Positions 18,591 to 27,216 of a DNA stretch of 64,000 nucleotides are shown one piece after another; position 1 is the first letter of the stretch, and every line of letters begins with the position of its first letter. The DNA is taken from assembly GCA_944323045.1 (NCBI GenBank), contig CALUQX010000007.1, positions 1 through 64,000 on the forward strand, in the 5' to 3' direction. Under the pieces are notes generated by a model. It did no database searches, had not been told where the DNA came from, and saw only the letters and a list, made by a program, of their open reading frames with translations. The stretch is from Candidatus Gastranaerophilales bacterium. GTDB lineage: Bacteria; Cyanobacteriota; Vampirovibrionia; Gastranaerophilales; Gastranaerophilaceae. The translations under genes were made by a program, and so were the position numbers.

Positions 18591-19517
18591 ATGAAAAAAT
18601 TATTACTCGCGAGCTTATTTTTATCAATAATATTTTTACCTTGCAGAGCCGATGAAGTTACTGAGGATTTTTTGGATATAGCGGCGGATTACTGCGTTCA
18701 GGGGAATTATGCCGAAGCGGTTAATTATGTAAATAAGGCAATTGCGCATGAACCTGATAATCCGGATCTGGTAACTATTAAAAATGGAATATATCGTATT
18801 CAAGATCCTACAGCACAATCGTATCTGACAGAAAATAATCCGCAGGTTAAAGCAGCAGAAGAATTTAGAAAAGCAGGTAATGAAGAAAAAGAAATGCAGG
18901 CTCTGTTAGCCGGTGCAGAAGCTAAAAATCCTTGGGCAACATATTATCTGGCAGAATTTTACCGTAAGAAAAAACAATTTAATACAGCATTAAATTATTA
19001 CGACAAAACGCTTGAATTGAAGCAGGGGTTTGCGCAGTGTTACCTCGGGATAACACTTACATTAATTGAGATGAATAATTACGAAGCTGCAATGAATGCC
19101 ATTGCATACTATCTGGACAGGTGCCCGAAATCAGATTTGGGATACGCTTTGCGCGCGGACATAAATTTGCATCTGAAAAATTACGTTGATGCTGAAGCGG
19201 ATATAATTACTGCCCTGTCTATATCCAATGATATTGATTATCAACTTCTGGAGGGAGAAATTCTGTATCACCGCGGAAGTTATAAAGCTGCTAAAGAAAA
19301 ATTAGAAAAATTAACCCAAACTGTCAAAACTGCTGAATTATACAAATACTTAGGGCTGTGTGACTATCAGTTAAAAGATTATAATAATGCTCTTCTAAAT
19401 TTGAATAATTCAATCATCCTATCTGATGACGACATAGAGGTTAAAAACAAATATAATGAAGTAAAAGATAAATTGACAAACGGAACACAAAATGACCAGA
19501 AAAAAATACAGGAATAA
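18591..19517 (+). CDS. Exported TPR-repeat protein
   Basis: 308 residues. It has a signal peptide (1-20, cut likely after PCRA), then tetratricopeptide repeats: NYAEAVNYVNKAIAHEPDNP, QFNTALNYYDKTLELKQGF, and further copies to the end. It is probably periplasmic and protein-binding. Its last 26 nt overlap the start of the phosphoesterase gene, so the two are likely co-translated. No specific function is recognised. Confidence 0.85.
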   Translation: MKKLLLASLFLSIIFLPCRADEVTEDFLDIAADYCVQGNYAEAVNYVNKAIAHEPDNPDLVTIKNGIYRIQDPTAQSYLTENNPQVKAAEEFRKAGNEEKEMQALLAGAEAKNPWATYYLAEFYRKKKQFNTALNYYDKTLELKQGFAQCYLGITLTLIEMNNYEAAMNAIAYYLDRCPKSDLGYALRADINLHLKNYVDAEADIITALSISNDIDYQLLEGEILYHRGSYKAAKEKLEKLTQTVKTAELYKYLGLCDYQLKDYNNALLNLNNSIILSDDDIEVKNKYNEVKDKLTNGTQNDQKKIQE

Positions 19518-20469
19518 AGAAAGTACTGCTGTGAGAATTAAAAATTGGACTATATCAATAGTGCTTGCTGTAATAATGTTTTGCGGGCTGCAAAGCTACA
19601 GCGCATCAAGTTTAAAGTTTGCACAGGTGAGCGATGTTCATTTTTCTACCGGCACAGCCAATACTACATATAAACTTACCGGAGAATCTTCTAAACTTCT
19701 TGACGATGCAATAGCACAGATTAATGAAATTCCGAACATAAATTTTGTTATGTTTACCGGAGACCAGATTGATAAATCTTTTGAAAAAGAATTATCAGCA
19801 TTTTTGCCGCACGCAGAAAAATTAACTTACCCGTGGTATATTGCTTTTGGCAATCATGATACATGTATCGGCGGGTATTTAACACCGGCTGTATATTTGA
19901 GTCTTGTAAGGGAACACAACAAAAATTTCACTTATACAACTTCGTATTACTCATTTGTTCCGCAAAAAGGGTATAAAGTTATTGTGCTTGATACCATAAT
20001 TCGAGACAGAATAACGGCAACCGGAGAGATTGGCGATGAGCAGCTCGTCTGGCTCGATGAACAGATTAAAAATTCACCAAAAGATACTATATTAATCTTT
20101 ATGCATGTCCCGATTCTGGAGCCTTATAACAGCCCGAGTCACAGATTGTTAAATGCTGATGCCGTTGAAACTGTTTTGCGAAAATATAAAAATCCAATAG
20201 CCGTATTTCAGGGACATTACCACGGAGCCAAAATCACACAAAAAGATAATATTTTATATGTGAGCACTCCGGCACTTGTAAGTTATCCGAATGCGTTTAG
20301 AATAATTAATGTGACAAATTACCGCAATAGAGTTGTGTTTGATATAAAAACTAAAGAAACACGTTTGCTGAACCTGCAGAAACTTGCTAAGATTTTAGTA
20401 TTCGGTACTACAATATATGCCGGTGAAGAAAAAGATCAAAATGGAATTTATGTAATTAAGAAGAAATAA
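19492..20469 (+). CDS. Membrane-anchored calcineurin-like metallophosphoesterase
   Basis: 325 residues. A basic N-terminus and hydrophobic helix (about 17-38) act as signal anchor. The metallophosphoesterase motifs follow in order: QVSDVHFS (DxH), FTGDQIDK (GD), FGNHDT (GNHD), MHVPIL (H) and GHYHGA (GHxH). All metal ligands are present, so it is probably an active di-metal phosphodiesterase or phosphatase facing the periplasm. The substrate is unknown. It overlaps the upstream TPR gene by 26 nt and is followed 15 nt later by the MBL gene. Confidence 0.9.
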   Translation: MTRKKYRNKESTAVRIKNWTISIVLAVIMFCGLQSYSASSLKFAQVSDVHFSTGTANTTYKLTGESSKLLDDAIAQINEIPNINFVMFTGDQIDKSFEKELSAFLPHAEKLTYPWYIAFGNHDTCIGGYLTPAVYLSLVREHNKNFTYTTSYYSFVPQKGYKVIVLDTIIRDRITATGEIGDEQLVWLDEQIKNSPKDTILIFMHVPILEPYNSPSHRLLNADAVETVLRKYKNPIAVFQGHYHGAKITQKDNILYVSTPALVSYPNAFRIINVTNYRNRVVFDIKTKETRLLNLQKLAKILVFGTTIYAGEEKDQNGIYVIKKK

Positions 20470-20484
20470 CCTGAGGAGCAAGAG

Positions 20485-21411
20485 ATGAGTGATTTTAAAA
20501 TAAAATTTAGAGGTGTAAGAGGCAGCTATCCTATAGCAAACAGCAATTATCTTCAATATGGCGGCAATACGTCATGCGTTGAGGTGAATGTAAACGGTCA
20601 TCTTATTATACTGGATGCTGGAACAGGACTTATTGATGTTGGTAATGATTTGATGGAAAAATATATATCTTCAGGTGTAACCCCTGAGGAGCGTACGCCA
20701 ATAAATGCGACTGTTTTAATTTCTCACATACATCAGGATCATATTCAGGGATTTACATTTTTCAGACCTTTACATATTCCGACAAGCCGGATAAATGTAT
20801 TTGGAAATGTAAGTTACGAAGAGACATTATCTGATGAACTTGCACATCTTTTATTTGGCAAATCATTCCCTCTGGATCTGGGGGATATCGCAGGCAATTT
20901 AAATATTCATGATATTACCGACACAGATGGAATTATATTGCGCCACGGAAGTGACCCTATTATAAAAAGAATTGAGCGCGATGAGGATAAAATTCCTCAA
21001 GGTGATGATGTTCTGATTACCTGCTACCGTTCATATGCACATCCGCAAGAAGGCGTTATTATATACAAAGTTGCATATAAAGATAAAACACTTGTTTATG
21101 CAACGGATAAAGAAAGTTATCTCGGCGGAGATAAGAAACTTGCCAATTTTGCCCGCGGCTGCAATGTCATAATCCATGATGCGCAATATACAACCGAAGA
21201 TTATCTGAATTCATTCGTTCCAAAACAGGGGTACGGACACTCCACATTTGATATGGCAATTGAGTGCCAGAAACAGGTCGGTGCAGAAAAACTTATTTTC
21301 TTCCACTTTGACCCAACATATGATGACAACAAGTTAAATATCATTAAAGAACACTATAGCGCCCTTGAAAATGTTCAACTTGCATATGAAGGGTTGGAAA
21401 TAGAACTGTAA
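20485..21411 (+). CDS. MBL-fold metallohydrolase
   Basis: 308 residues of the metallo-beta-lactamase superfamily, without a signal peptide. It has VRGSYPI and YGGNTSCVEV, then HIHQDHIQGF (HxHxDH metal site), a mid Asp/His region and GYGHSTFDMA near the C-terminus. The opening and the GGNTSC motif are typical of RNase Z/PhnP-like and cyclic-phosphodiesterase-like MBL proteins. The ribosome site CTGAGGAGCAAGAG precedes ATG. The substrate cannot be assigned. Confidence 0.88.
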   Translation: MSDFKIKFRGVRGSYPIANSNYLQYGGNTSCVEVNVNGHLIILDAGTGLIDVGNDLMEKYISSGVTPEERTPINATVLISHIHQDHIQGFTFFRPLHIPTSRINVFGNVSYEETLSDELAHLLFGKSFPLDLGDIAGNLNIHDITDTDGIILRHGSDPIIKRIERDEDKIPQGDDVLITCYRSYAHPQEGVIIYKVAYKDKTLVYATDKESYLGGDKKLANFARGCNVIIHDAQYTTEDYLNSFVPKQGYGHSTFDMAIECQKQVGAEKLIFFHFDPTYDDNKLNIIKEHYSALENVQLAYEGLEIEL

Positions 21412-21488
21412 ATCAGCATATAATATTAATGCATTTAACCTGACTTCCGCATTTATTATGTGCACGACGAAATTAGAAACGCGAAATT

Positions 21489-22058
21489 ATGAAAAAGTTA
21501 TTAGTTATAGCATTAATATTCATAAGTGTACTGGTATCAGGTTACAGAAAACCGGATATTTATGTTATAGATGCACATAAAAACGGTGCTAAACATAATG
21601 ACTGGGGGCTGCGTTATTTAAATGAAAAATGTTATTATGCGGCGATTCAGGAGTTTAAGATTGCCATTAGTTTGAATCCAGATACTCAGGCGACATCAAC
21701 TTATTATAACAATCTCGGTGAAACTTATATGATAATAGGTTATCCGGATTGGGCTCAGGACTGTTTCGAACGCGCGATTACCCAGTACAGTTTAAATTTT
21801 AAATACTATCAGAATCTGGCAAAGTGTCTTAAGGCGCGTGGACTTGTACCTATGAAGATACAGGAATACAGTCAGGAAGGTTCACCACTGAATAAGATAA
21901 TGCTGGGACTTTTGTATATAGAAAATGGTGATGCCCGCCGCGGGGTAATCATACTGGATGAATTTGCGATGTCGGAGCCGGATCTCGTGATTACCGTTGC
22001 CGTGAAAGCATATATAAAAGAACTGGTTAAACAAATAAACAGCTCTCAGAATTTGTAG
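21489..22058 (+). CDS. Exported TPR-like protein
   Basis: 189 residues with an N-terminal hydrophobic signal (1-18) and a TPR block (CYYAAIQEFKIAISLNPDTQ, then YNNLGETYMIIGYPDWAQD). It resembles the other TPR gene 3 kb upstream in size and type of repeat and may be periplasmic. It has no good ribosome site. Function unknown. Confidence 0.78.
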   Translation: MKKLLVIALIFISVLVSGYRKPDIYVIDAHKNGAKHNDWGLRYLNEKCYYAAIQEFKIAISLNPDTQATSTYYNNLGETYMIIGYPDWAQDCFERAITQYSLNFKYYQNLAKCLKARGLVPMKIQEYSQEGSPLNKIMLGLLYIENGDARRGVIILDEFAMSEPDLVITVAVKAYIKELVKQINSSQNL

Positions 22059-22136
22059 AAGGATGAGAATAAGTATGCAGTAGTGACACGGACATTTTGA
22101 CTCTACCGCGCGAATGTCTTTATAACTATTAAACTA

Positions 22137-22346
22137 TTAATCAAATTTTGTTAATTTTGCAACTGTTGTATTAAGTACTTTTGCTATTTCTATTAATGTA
22201 TCCAGTGAGGGTTTGGAAAATGCTACTTCAATTTTTCCAACGAAATTGAGTGACATATTTAGTTTTTCTGCCAGTTGTTCCTGTGTTAAGCCTAGCTCTT
22301 TCCTTCGTTTTTTAATATTTTTACCAAGTTTATAATAAAAATCCAT
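22137..22346 (-). CDS. Small XRE-family HTH regulator
   Basis: 69 residues, one Cro/CI helix-turn-helix (GKNIKKRRKELGLTQEQLAE, then LNFVGKIEVAFSKPSLDTL). It is divergent from prepilin A, 99 bp apart, and four TACGTA/T boxes lie between the two start codons; the first overlaps its own start. This suggests self-repression and control of prepilin A. Confidence 0.88.
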   Translation of the reverse strand: MDFYYKLGKNIKKRRKELGLTQEQLAEKLNMSLNFVGKIEVAFSKPSLDTLIEIAKVLNTTVAKLTKFD

Positions 22347-22398
22347 ACGTACAGTCTATACGTAAATTTTTGTAAATTATACGTTCTGTCAGTACGTA
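22346..22398. promoter_or_regulatory. Putative operator array, four TACGT(A/T) boxes
   Basis: Boxes at 22346-22351, 22359-22364, 22379-22384 and 22393-22398. They form two pairs with 13- and 14-nt periodicity in the XRE-prepilin A divergent region. The last box sits just upstream of an extended -10 (TGC-TAATAT, 22406-22411) for prepilin A. Confidence 0.6.
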
Positions 22399-22445
22399 AA
22401 TATGCTAATATATACTCGTAATAAATTTAACGGGAGAATGAAAAT

Positions 22446-23582
22446 ATGAATACAAAAAATACTGAAGCAATAGCTCAGACATATTCCAGAAACAACGGTA
22501 CTCACCCTACTCACTTCACTAACTTAATCACTTCCCCGAAAGCCGCGTTTACCCTTGCAGAGGTCTTAATCACCCTTGCAATCATCGGCGTAGTTGCGGC
22601 GATAACGATACCAAGCCTTGTTAAGAACTACAACGAAAAGGCATGGGGCACAGCAAAAGATGTCTTTGAAAAACGTCTTGAGGTTGCCGCAAAACAATTA
22701 AATACTGAAGAAAAGTTAGCTGGTTATTCTTCAACCATGGATTTTGTAAATGAGCTAAAAAATAAAATAAAGATAACGAAAGTTTGTGATAGCAGCGAAT
22801 TAACCAAGTGTTTTGCAAAAACAATAACAACAGCGAATAATATTGTCTATGATACAGAAACAGATTTGGCGCAATTGACAAAAGAAGACTGGGGCACAGG
22901 CACAGTTGGCGTACAGTTTGCGAATGGCGTGAATGCTCTAATTTCTTATAATCCAAATACAACACAAGACCCATATAACAATCAGTTTGCCGCCTCAGCA
23001 GAGAGTATGGCGATAATATATGATGTGAGCGGATACAAGAATCCGAATGTATTGGGCAAGGATATCAATGTGAATGCAAATGTAAAGCCGCTGGATTGCT
23101 TGATAAAGCCTGACTTAGTCGGCGGAATGTGTATAACAAAGATATTAGCACCTGGAACAGGTTATAGTCCAATGACAAAGGCAGAATGTGAAGAGATTGC
23201 AGATGCAGGCTATGGAAATAATAAATCATATTGTGGCTGTGTTACAAGCGACTACTGGGCAGGCGCAGTGAAGGCATGCGGTGGAATAAACAACATGCCA
23301 ACTCAAGATCAGCTAACCCAGTTAGCAAATTACATCTACAACACCGATAGAGTAAGTTCAGGACTAACAAGCGCCTTAGCAATGGACACAGAGAAAGCCT
23401 CTCAATTCCTCTCAGCCTCCCCATATTCTGATAGTTTCACTGTTTGGGCCGGTCCAGATCTTAATCAGGGCATAGCGTATTACCGCAGCTTTAACTCTAC
23501 CTCTACACGCGATTACGACAGCAGCGGCTACTGGACCTACCGCAGCGCCAGTTCCGTACTCGCGCTGTGCGTGACCCAGTAA
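22446..23582 (+). CDS. Prepilin A, type IV pilin-like protein with variable C-terminal tail
   Basis: 378 residues. A long 33-residue leader rich in Thr/His/Pro/Asn precedes the class III pilin signal AAFTLAEVLITLAIIGVVAA, with cleavage before the F and Glu at +5. The mid part carries Cys pairs and a second conserved block (YWAGAVKACGG.NNMPT, DTEKA.QFLSASP) shared with prepilin B. The last 35 residues are GC-rich and mostly C-ending codons, ending LALCV like lectin-fold/DUF1566 tails. It is a likely surface adhesin-like minor pilin. Ribosome site GGGAGA. Confidence 0.88.
   Translation: MNTKNTEAIAQTYSRNNGTHPTHFTNLITSPKAAFTLAEVLITLAIIGVVAAITIPSLVKNYNEKAWGTAKDVFEKRLEVAAKQLNTEEKLAGYSSTMDFVNELKNKIKITKVCDSSELTKCFAKTITTANNIVYDTETDLAQLTKEDWGTGTVGVQFANGVNALISYNPNTTQDPYNNQFAASAESMAIIYDVSGYKNPNVLGKDINVNANVKPLDCLIKPDLVGGMCITKILAPGTGYSPMTKAECEEIADAGYGNNKSYCGCVTSDYWAGAVKACGGINNMPTQDQLTQLANYIYNTDRVSSGLTSALAMDTEKASQFLSASPYSDSFTVWAGPDLNQGIAYYRSFNSTSTRDYDSSGYWTYRSASSVLALCVTQ
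23475..23579 (+). other. Candidate DGR-type variable region, prepilin A tail
   Basis: From AYYR to the stop, 21 of 33 codons counted from the second Tyr end in C (TAC, CGC, AGC, GAC, GGC, ACC). The rest of the gene prefers A/T-ending codons. Aligned with prepilin B, invariant positions (A Y x R x F x S x x T R ... L A x C V) alternate with differing ones. This is the pattern left when AAC codons of a template are mutated at adenines. No template or reverse transcriptase is in the window. Confidence 0.55.
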
Positions 23583-23831
23583 GAGGCAGACTCGTAGGAT
23601 GCGTCGTTTCGACGCACCTTTTGAGATTCCGCAAGGCGTCAATTCAGGTGTACCGCGTCAGACACGTAGGGTGGGCAAAGCGGAGCGTGCCCACCATTTA
23701 TAATGTCGGGCTGAAGCCCGACCTATGTTTGAAACCCTGATTTACCTCTCCAAGGGGGAGGTCACAACACTTAACGAACGTATGTGAGTTTAGTGTTGTG
23801 GGTGGGGGTTGGTTATATGTTTCTAGCATTT

Positions 23832-23989
23832 TTTGACCCCTCACCAAGTATTGACATTACCTGTACTTCTTTAGCGGTCACCCAAAGTGTAAAAGCGGAC
23901 TTGTCTGCCCCGCAAGGTGCGAGGAAAAAGTTGGTGTTGCCTGATTCATGTAACAACAGTTCACTGTTCACCGGTCACCGGTCACTGAG
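23832..23989 (+). repeat. 158-bp direct repeat, copy 1
   Basis: Nearly identical to 24040-24197 (offset 208 bp). Runs from TTTGACCCCTCACCAAG to CACCGGTCACTGAG. Confidence 0.9.
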
Positions 23990-24039
23990 AAGCGGTGCGT
24001 CGAAACGACAGCACCCTACGGCTCTCTTTGCACGCATTA

Positions 24040-24197
24040 TTTGACCCCTCACCAAGTATTGACATTGCCTGTACTTCTTTAGCGGTCACCCAAAGTGTAA
24101 AAGCGGACTTGTCTGCCCCGCAAGGTGCGAGGAAAAAGTTGGTGTTGCCTGATTCATGTAACAACAGTTCACTGTTCACCGGTCACCGGTCACTGAG
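24040..24197 (+). repeat. 158-bp direct repeat, copy 2
   Basis: Second copy; differs from copy 1 by only a base or two (for example acattAcc/acattGcc). Confidence 0.9.
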
Positions 24198-24296
24198 CCC
24201 AAAGTGTAAAAGCGGACTTGTCCGCCCCGCAAGGGGCGAGGAAAAAGTTGGTGTTGCCTGATTCATGTAACAACAGTTCACTGTTCACCGGTCACT
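24198..24296 (+). repeat. Partial third copy of the direct repeat
   Basis: Begins at CCCAAAGTGTAAAAGCGG, joined directly to copy 2, and continues through CACTGTTCACCGGTCAC with a few changes (gtccgccccgcaagggg). Confidence 0.88.
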
Positions 24297-24351
24297 ATAA
24301 TTTCCCTCCTTATTCCCCTTAAGCCGTAAGTGAGGTGAATTATACTTATGG

Positions 24352-24357
24352 TATAAT
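24352..24357 (+). promoter_or_regulatory. Extended -10 of rsmI
   Basis: TGG-TATAAT ending 6 nt before ATG 24364; probably leaderless. Confidence 0.5.
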
Positions 24358-24363
24358 GTATTT

Positions 24364-25188
24364 ATGAAAGAATATGATTTTTACATAGTACCAACACCTA
24401 TCGGAAACCTCGGTGATATCACACTGCGCGCTCTGGAGATACTTAAAAAAGTCGACATAATCGCTTGTGAAGATATGCGCGTCACCCAAAAACTCCTTAA
24501 TCATTTTGATATAAAAACAAAATGTATTTCATATCACAAGTTTAACGAAAAAGAACGTATCGAAAAGTTTCTAGAAATTCTTGCAGAAGGTAAAAAAATT
24601 GCACTGGTATCTGATGCTGGCACTCCTTTGTTTTGTGACCCCGGAGCTATTATTGTTGAAGAATTAAGAAAGCATGGATTCACTCTCACTTCTCTGCCCG
24701 GGGCAAATGCCGTTGTTACATTTCTTTCTCAAGTCGCACGCGACGGTGAAGATTTTATATTTGTTGGATTTTTGCCAAAAACTAAAGACAAAATTGAAAA
24801 TATTTTAATAAAATATAAAAATACAGATATTGTTTTTTATGATTCGCCAAACAGGATTCTGAATACTCTGGAAATTATTCAGTCATGCCGGAACACCCCA
24901 AAAGTCGCTGTTGCAAGAGAATTAACCAAAATTTTTGAAGAAATTGTCGTGGATTCATGCGAGAATACCATTAATCATTTTAAAAATAATATCGTTAAGG
25001 GTGAAATTGCCGCTCTCGTTTTTCGTGACAAAACTTCAAATTCCGAAATTAATTTAGATGAAAAAATCGCTGCTCTGAAAAAGAAGAATTTTAAGGCAAA
25101 AGAAATAGCAGCAATACTTTCAGCACTTTATAACCTTAATAAAAATGACGTGTATAAAAAAATTATTGAAGATTTATGTAAAAATTAA
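24364..25188 (+). CDS. rsmI: 16S rRNA (cytidine1402-2'-O)-methyltransferase
   Basis: 274 residues, full length. It carries the tetrapyrrole-methylase fold with YIVPTPIGNLGDITLRALE at the N-terminus, ACEDMRVTQKLL, then LVSDAGTPLFCDPG and SLPGANAVVTF. It methylates C1402 of 16S rRNA with SAM. A lysine-rich C-terminal domain completes it. It begins directly after the repeat cluster with its own promoter. Confidence 0.96.
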   Translation: MKEYDFYIVPTPIGNLGDITLRALEILKKVDIIACEDMRVTQKLLNHFDIKTKCISYHKFNEKERIEKFLEILAEGKKIALVSDAGTPLFCDPGAIIVEELRKHGFTLTSLPGANAVVTFLSQVARDGEDFIFVGFLPKTKDKIENILIKYKNTDIVFYDSPNRILNTLEIIQSCRNTPKVAVARELTKIFEEIVVDSCENTINHFKNNIVKGEIAALVFRDKTSNSEINLDEKIAALKKKNFKAKEIAAILSALYNLNKNDVYKKIIEDLCKN

Positions 25189-25273
25189 TTTACTTGTTTT
25201 TACTTTTAAAAATTTGATGATATAATGTTTTTATAGGAATAGACAGAAATAAAGTTGTAAGGACAAGATTTTC

Positions 25274-27190
25274 TTGAGGTTATTATCAAACAAGTTATAT
25301 AAAAAAATAGTTATAATATTGACACTGGCAATAATTACATTCCCTGCAACAACTTATGCTGCACAGGATTTTTGGGGTGAAAGTGATACCCCTTCAACAA
25401 CAGTTGAAGAATTCGATGAAAGTTCTATTAAAACAACCAGAACAATCAAAGCTGTCGAACTCCACGGGCTTAATGTCATAAAACCTGATATTGTCATGCA
25501 AAAAATTCATTTGCATAAAGGTGATACCTACAACAAAGAAACTTTAATGAATGACTTGAAAGGCATATATGATCTCGGTTTCTTTTCCGAAAACATGAAA
25601 GCTATTCCTGTTACAAATGCCGACGGCACCGTGACTCTAAAAATAATTTTGGAAGAAAATGCCCCGATAACAGATTTTACAATCGAAGGCAACACTGTTG
25701 TATCTACAGAAGAAATTCTTGAATGCCTTTTGCCTATGAAAGGTAAACCGCAAAATATCGAAGAAATTAACAGCGCAATTGTAAAAATTCAGAATTTATA
25801 CACACAAAAAGGCTACATCCTTGCACGCGTTGATTCTGTAACCGATGACCCTGACGGTACTGTAAACATTGGTATTAAAGAGGGTACAATCGATAAAATA
25901 ATGATTGCGGGCAACGAAAAAACAAAAGATTATATTATTGAACGTAATATCCTGACAGAACCGGGTGTAGTCTATAATGAAAATCAAATAAAAGAAGATC
26001 TCGTCCGTTTGTATGCAACTCAAGCGTTCAAAGATGTAACACGTGAAATTGAACCAAGTACAGACAATCCTGATGCATACGATATTACAATAAAAGTAGA
26101 AGAACAAAGAACTGCCAACCTCTCAATAGGCGGCGGTATTGATACGGTTACCGGTCTGTTCGGGTCTGTCGGTATCGCAGATAACAACTTCAAAGGTCGC
26201 AATGAACGCCTTGCATTGAATGTATTGGCAGGTACCGGTGTTATTCTGAACGATGCTTCTATTAAAAGACGTATGAATTTGCAGGCTGAATTAAGCTACT
26301 ACAAACCGTATTTCTTTAATGCAGATACATCATTATTAAGTAAAATTTACTACAGAGATTTCGGCAGCTATCAGGTGCCACTGGCAATTGAACGCCGTCT
26401 CGGCGCAGAAATGACCGTTGCGCACAGAATGAAAACTAACAAACATATAACCTCAACATTCTCACTCGGGGTTGAAAATGTTCACGTTTCAGAAGGTGAT
26501 TTCGGAAAAATTGCAAGTCTTTACAACAGATATAATGTTCCTATTACAGAACGTGCAAAACAACTTGACGGCGGTCTGTTCCTATCATTAAGTCCTGCCA
26601 TGATATTTGATACACGTGACAGCAATACTGTTACAAGAAAAGGTACAATGGCAAGCTTGAGATTTGATGAAGAAATAGGGCTTGACGGTTTTGACAAAAC
26701 GCACGGAAAACTTACCGGTATGATTAAACAGTATATTCCTGTCGGTAAAAAATCATCATTATCCTTCACAGCAAAAGGCGGCGGCAAAATCCACGGGGAT
26801 GAAATGCCTGATGTAATGGCTTACCGCTTAGGTGGTCCATACACTATCCGCGGGTTCAAAATGAGCGGTGTCGGTACCGGTGATGCATTCATAATGGGGT
26901 CTGCAGAATTTGCAACACCTATTCCATTTTTGGATAAAACTAAAATCAAATTCCTTAACAACTTGAGATTTACTGTATTCTTAGATGCAGGTAAAATATT
27001 CAACAACACTGTCAGCGATACTTTGTATGACAGACCGGGTTATGCAGTATCAGCCGGTATCGGGTTGAAACTATATATACCTGGCATGGGACCGTTGTCT
27101 ATCGACTATGGTATTCCGCTTACCAATCCGGGTGAAAACGGTAACGAAAACGGTTACTTCACATTTGGTGTTGGTGATTTGATGTACTAA
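25274..27190 (+). CDS. bamA: Outer-membrane assembly protein, Omp85/BamA family
   Basis: 638 residues. A signal peptide (1-29) precedes three POTRA domains (about 55-300: IKAVELHGLNVIKPDIVMQ, ITDFTIEGNTVVSTEEIL, IDKIMIAGNEKTKDYI). The beta-barrel domain includes YRLGGPYTIRGF (the conserved L6 RGF motif) and GPLSIDYGIPL near the end. Cyanobacterial Omp85 also has three POTRA domains, unlike five in E. coli BamA. It inserts outer-membrane proteins. The start is TTG after TAAGGAC. The Skp-like gene follows 26 nt later, a classic pairing. Confidence 0.94.
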   Translation: MRLLSNKLYKKIVIILTLAIITFPATTYAAQDFWGESDTPSTTVEEFDESSIKTTRTIKAVELHGLNVIKPDIVMQKIHLHKGDTYNKETLMNDLKGIYDLGFFSENMKAIPVTNADGTVTLKIILEENAPITDFTIEGNTVVSTEEILECLLPMKGKPQNIEEINSAIVKIQNLYTQKGYILARVDSVTDDPDGTVNIGIKEGTIDKIMIAGNEKTKDYIIERNILTEPGVVYNENQIKEDLVRLYATQAFKDVTREIEPSTDNPDAYDITIKVEEQRTANLSIGGGIDTVTGLFGSVGIADNNFKGRNERLALNVLAGTGVILNDASIKRRMNLQAELSYYKPYFFNADTSLLSKIYYRDFGSYQVPLAIERRLGAEMTVAHRMKTNKHITSTFSLGVENVHVSEGDFGKIASLYNRYNVPITERAKQLDGGLFLSLSPAMIFDTRDSNTVTRKGTMASLRFDEEIGLDGFDKTHGKLTGMIKQYIPVGKKSSLSFTAKGGGKIHGDEMPDVMAYRLGGPYTIRGFKMSGVGTGDAFIMGSAEFATPIPFLDKTKIKFLNNLRFTVFLDAGKIFNNTVSDTLYDRPGYAVSAGIGLKLYIPGMGPLSIDYGIPLTNPGENGNENGYFTFGVGDLMY

Positions 27191-27216
27191 TTAAAAAATA
27201 AACTACAGGAGGGTTT

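Larger units (their letters stand above)
23583..24300. repeat. Repeat cluster downstream of prepilin A
   Basis: About 720 bp without a credible gene. Left part: cgtcgtttcgacg hairpin (23601-23617), a gggtgggcaaagcgg unit (23668-23695), the 33-bp unit shared with 797-829 (23703-23735), and a cctctccaagggggagg unit (23745 on). Right part: three direct repeats listed separately. The short frames here run through the repeats and are not supported as proteins. Confidence 0.8.

Noticed and set aside
23784-24261. Two open frames with identical DPSPSIDI.CTSLAVTQSV segments
   Set aside because: The identity comes from the 158-bp direct repeat; no ribosome site and no family resemblance.
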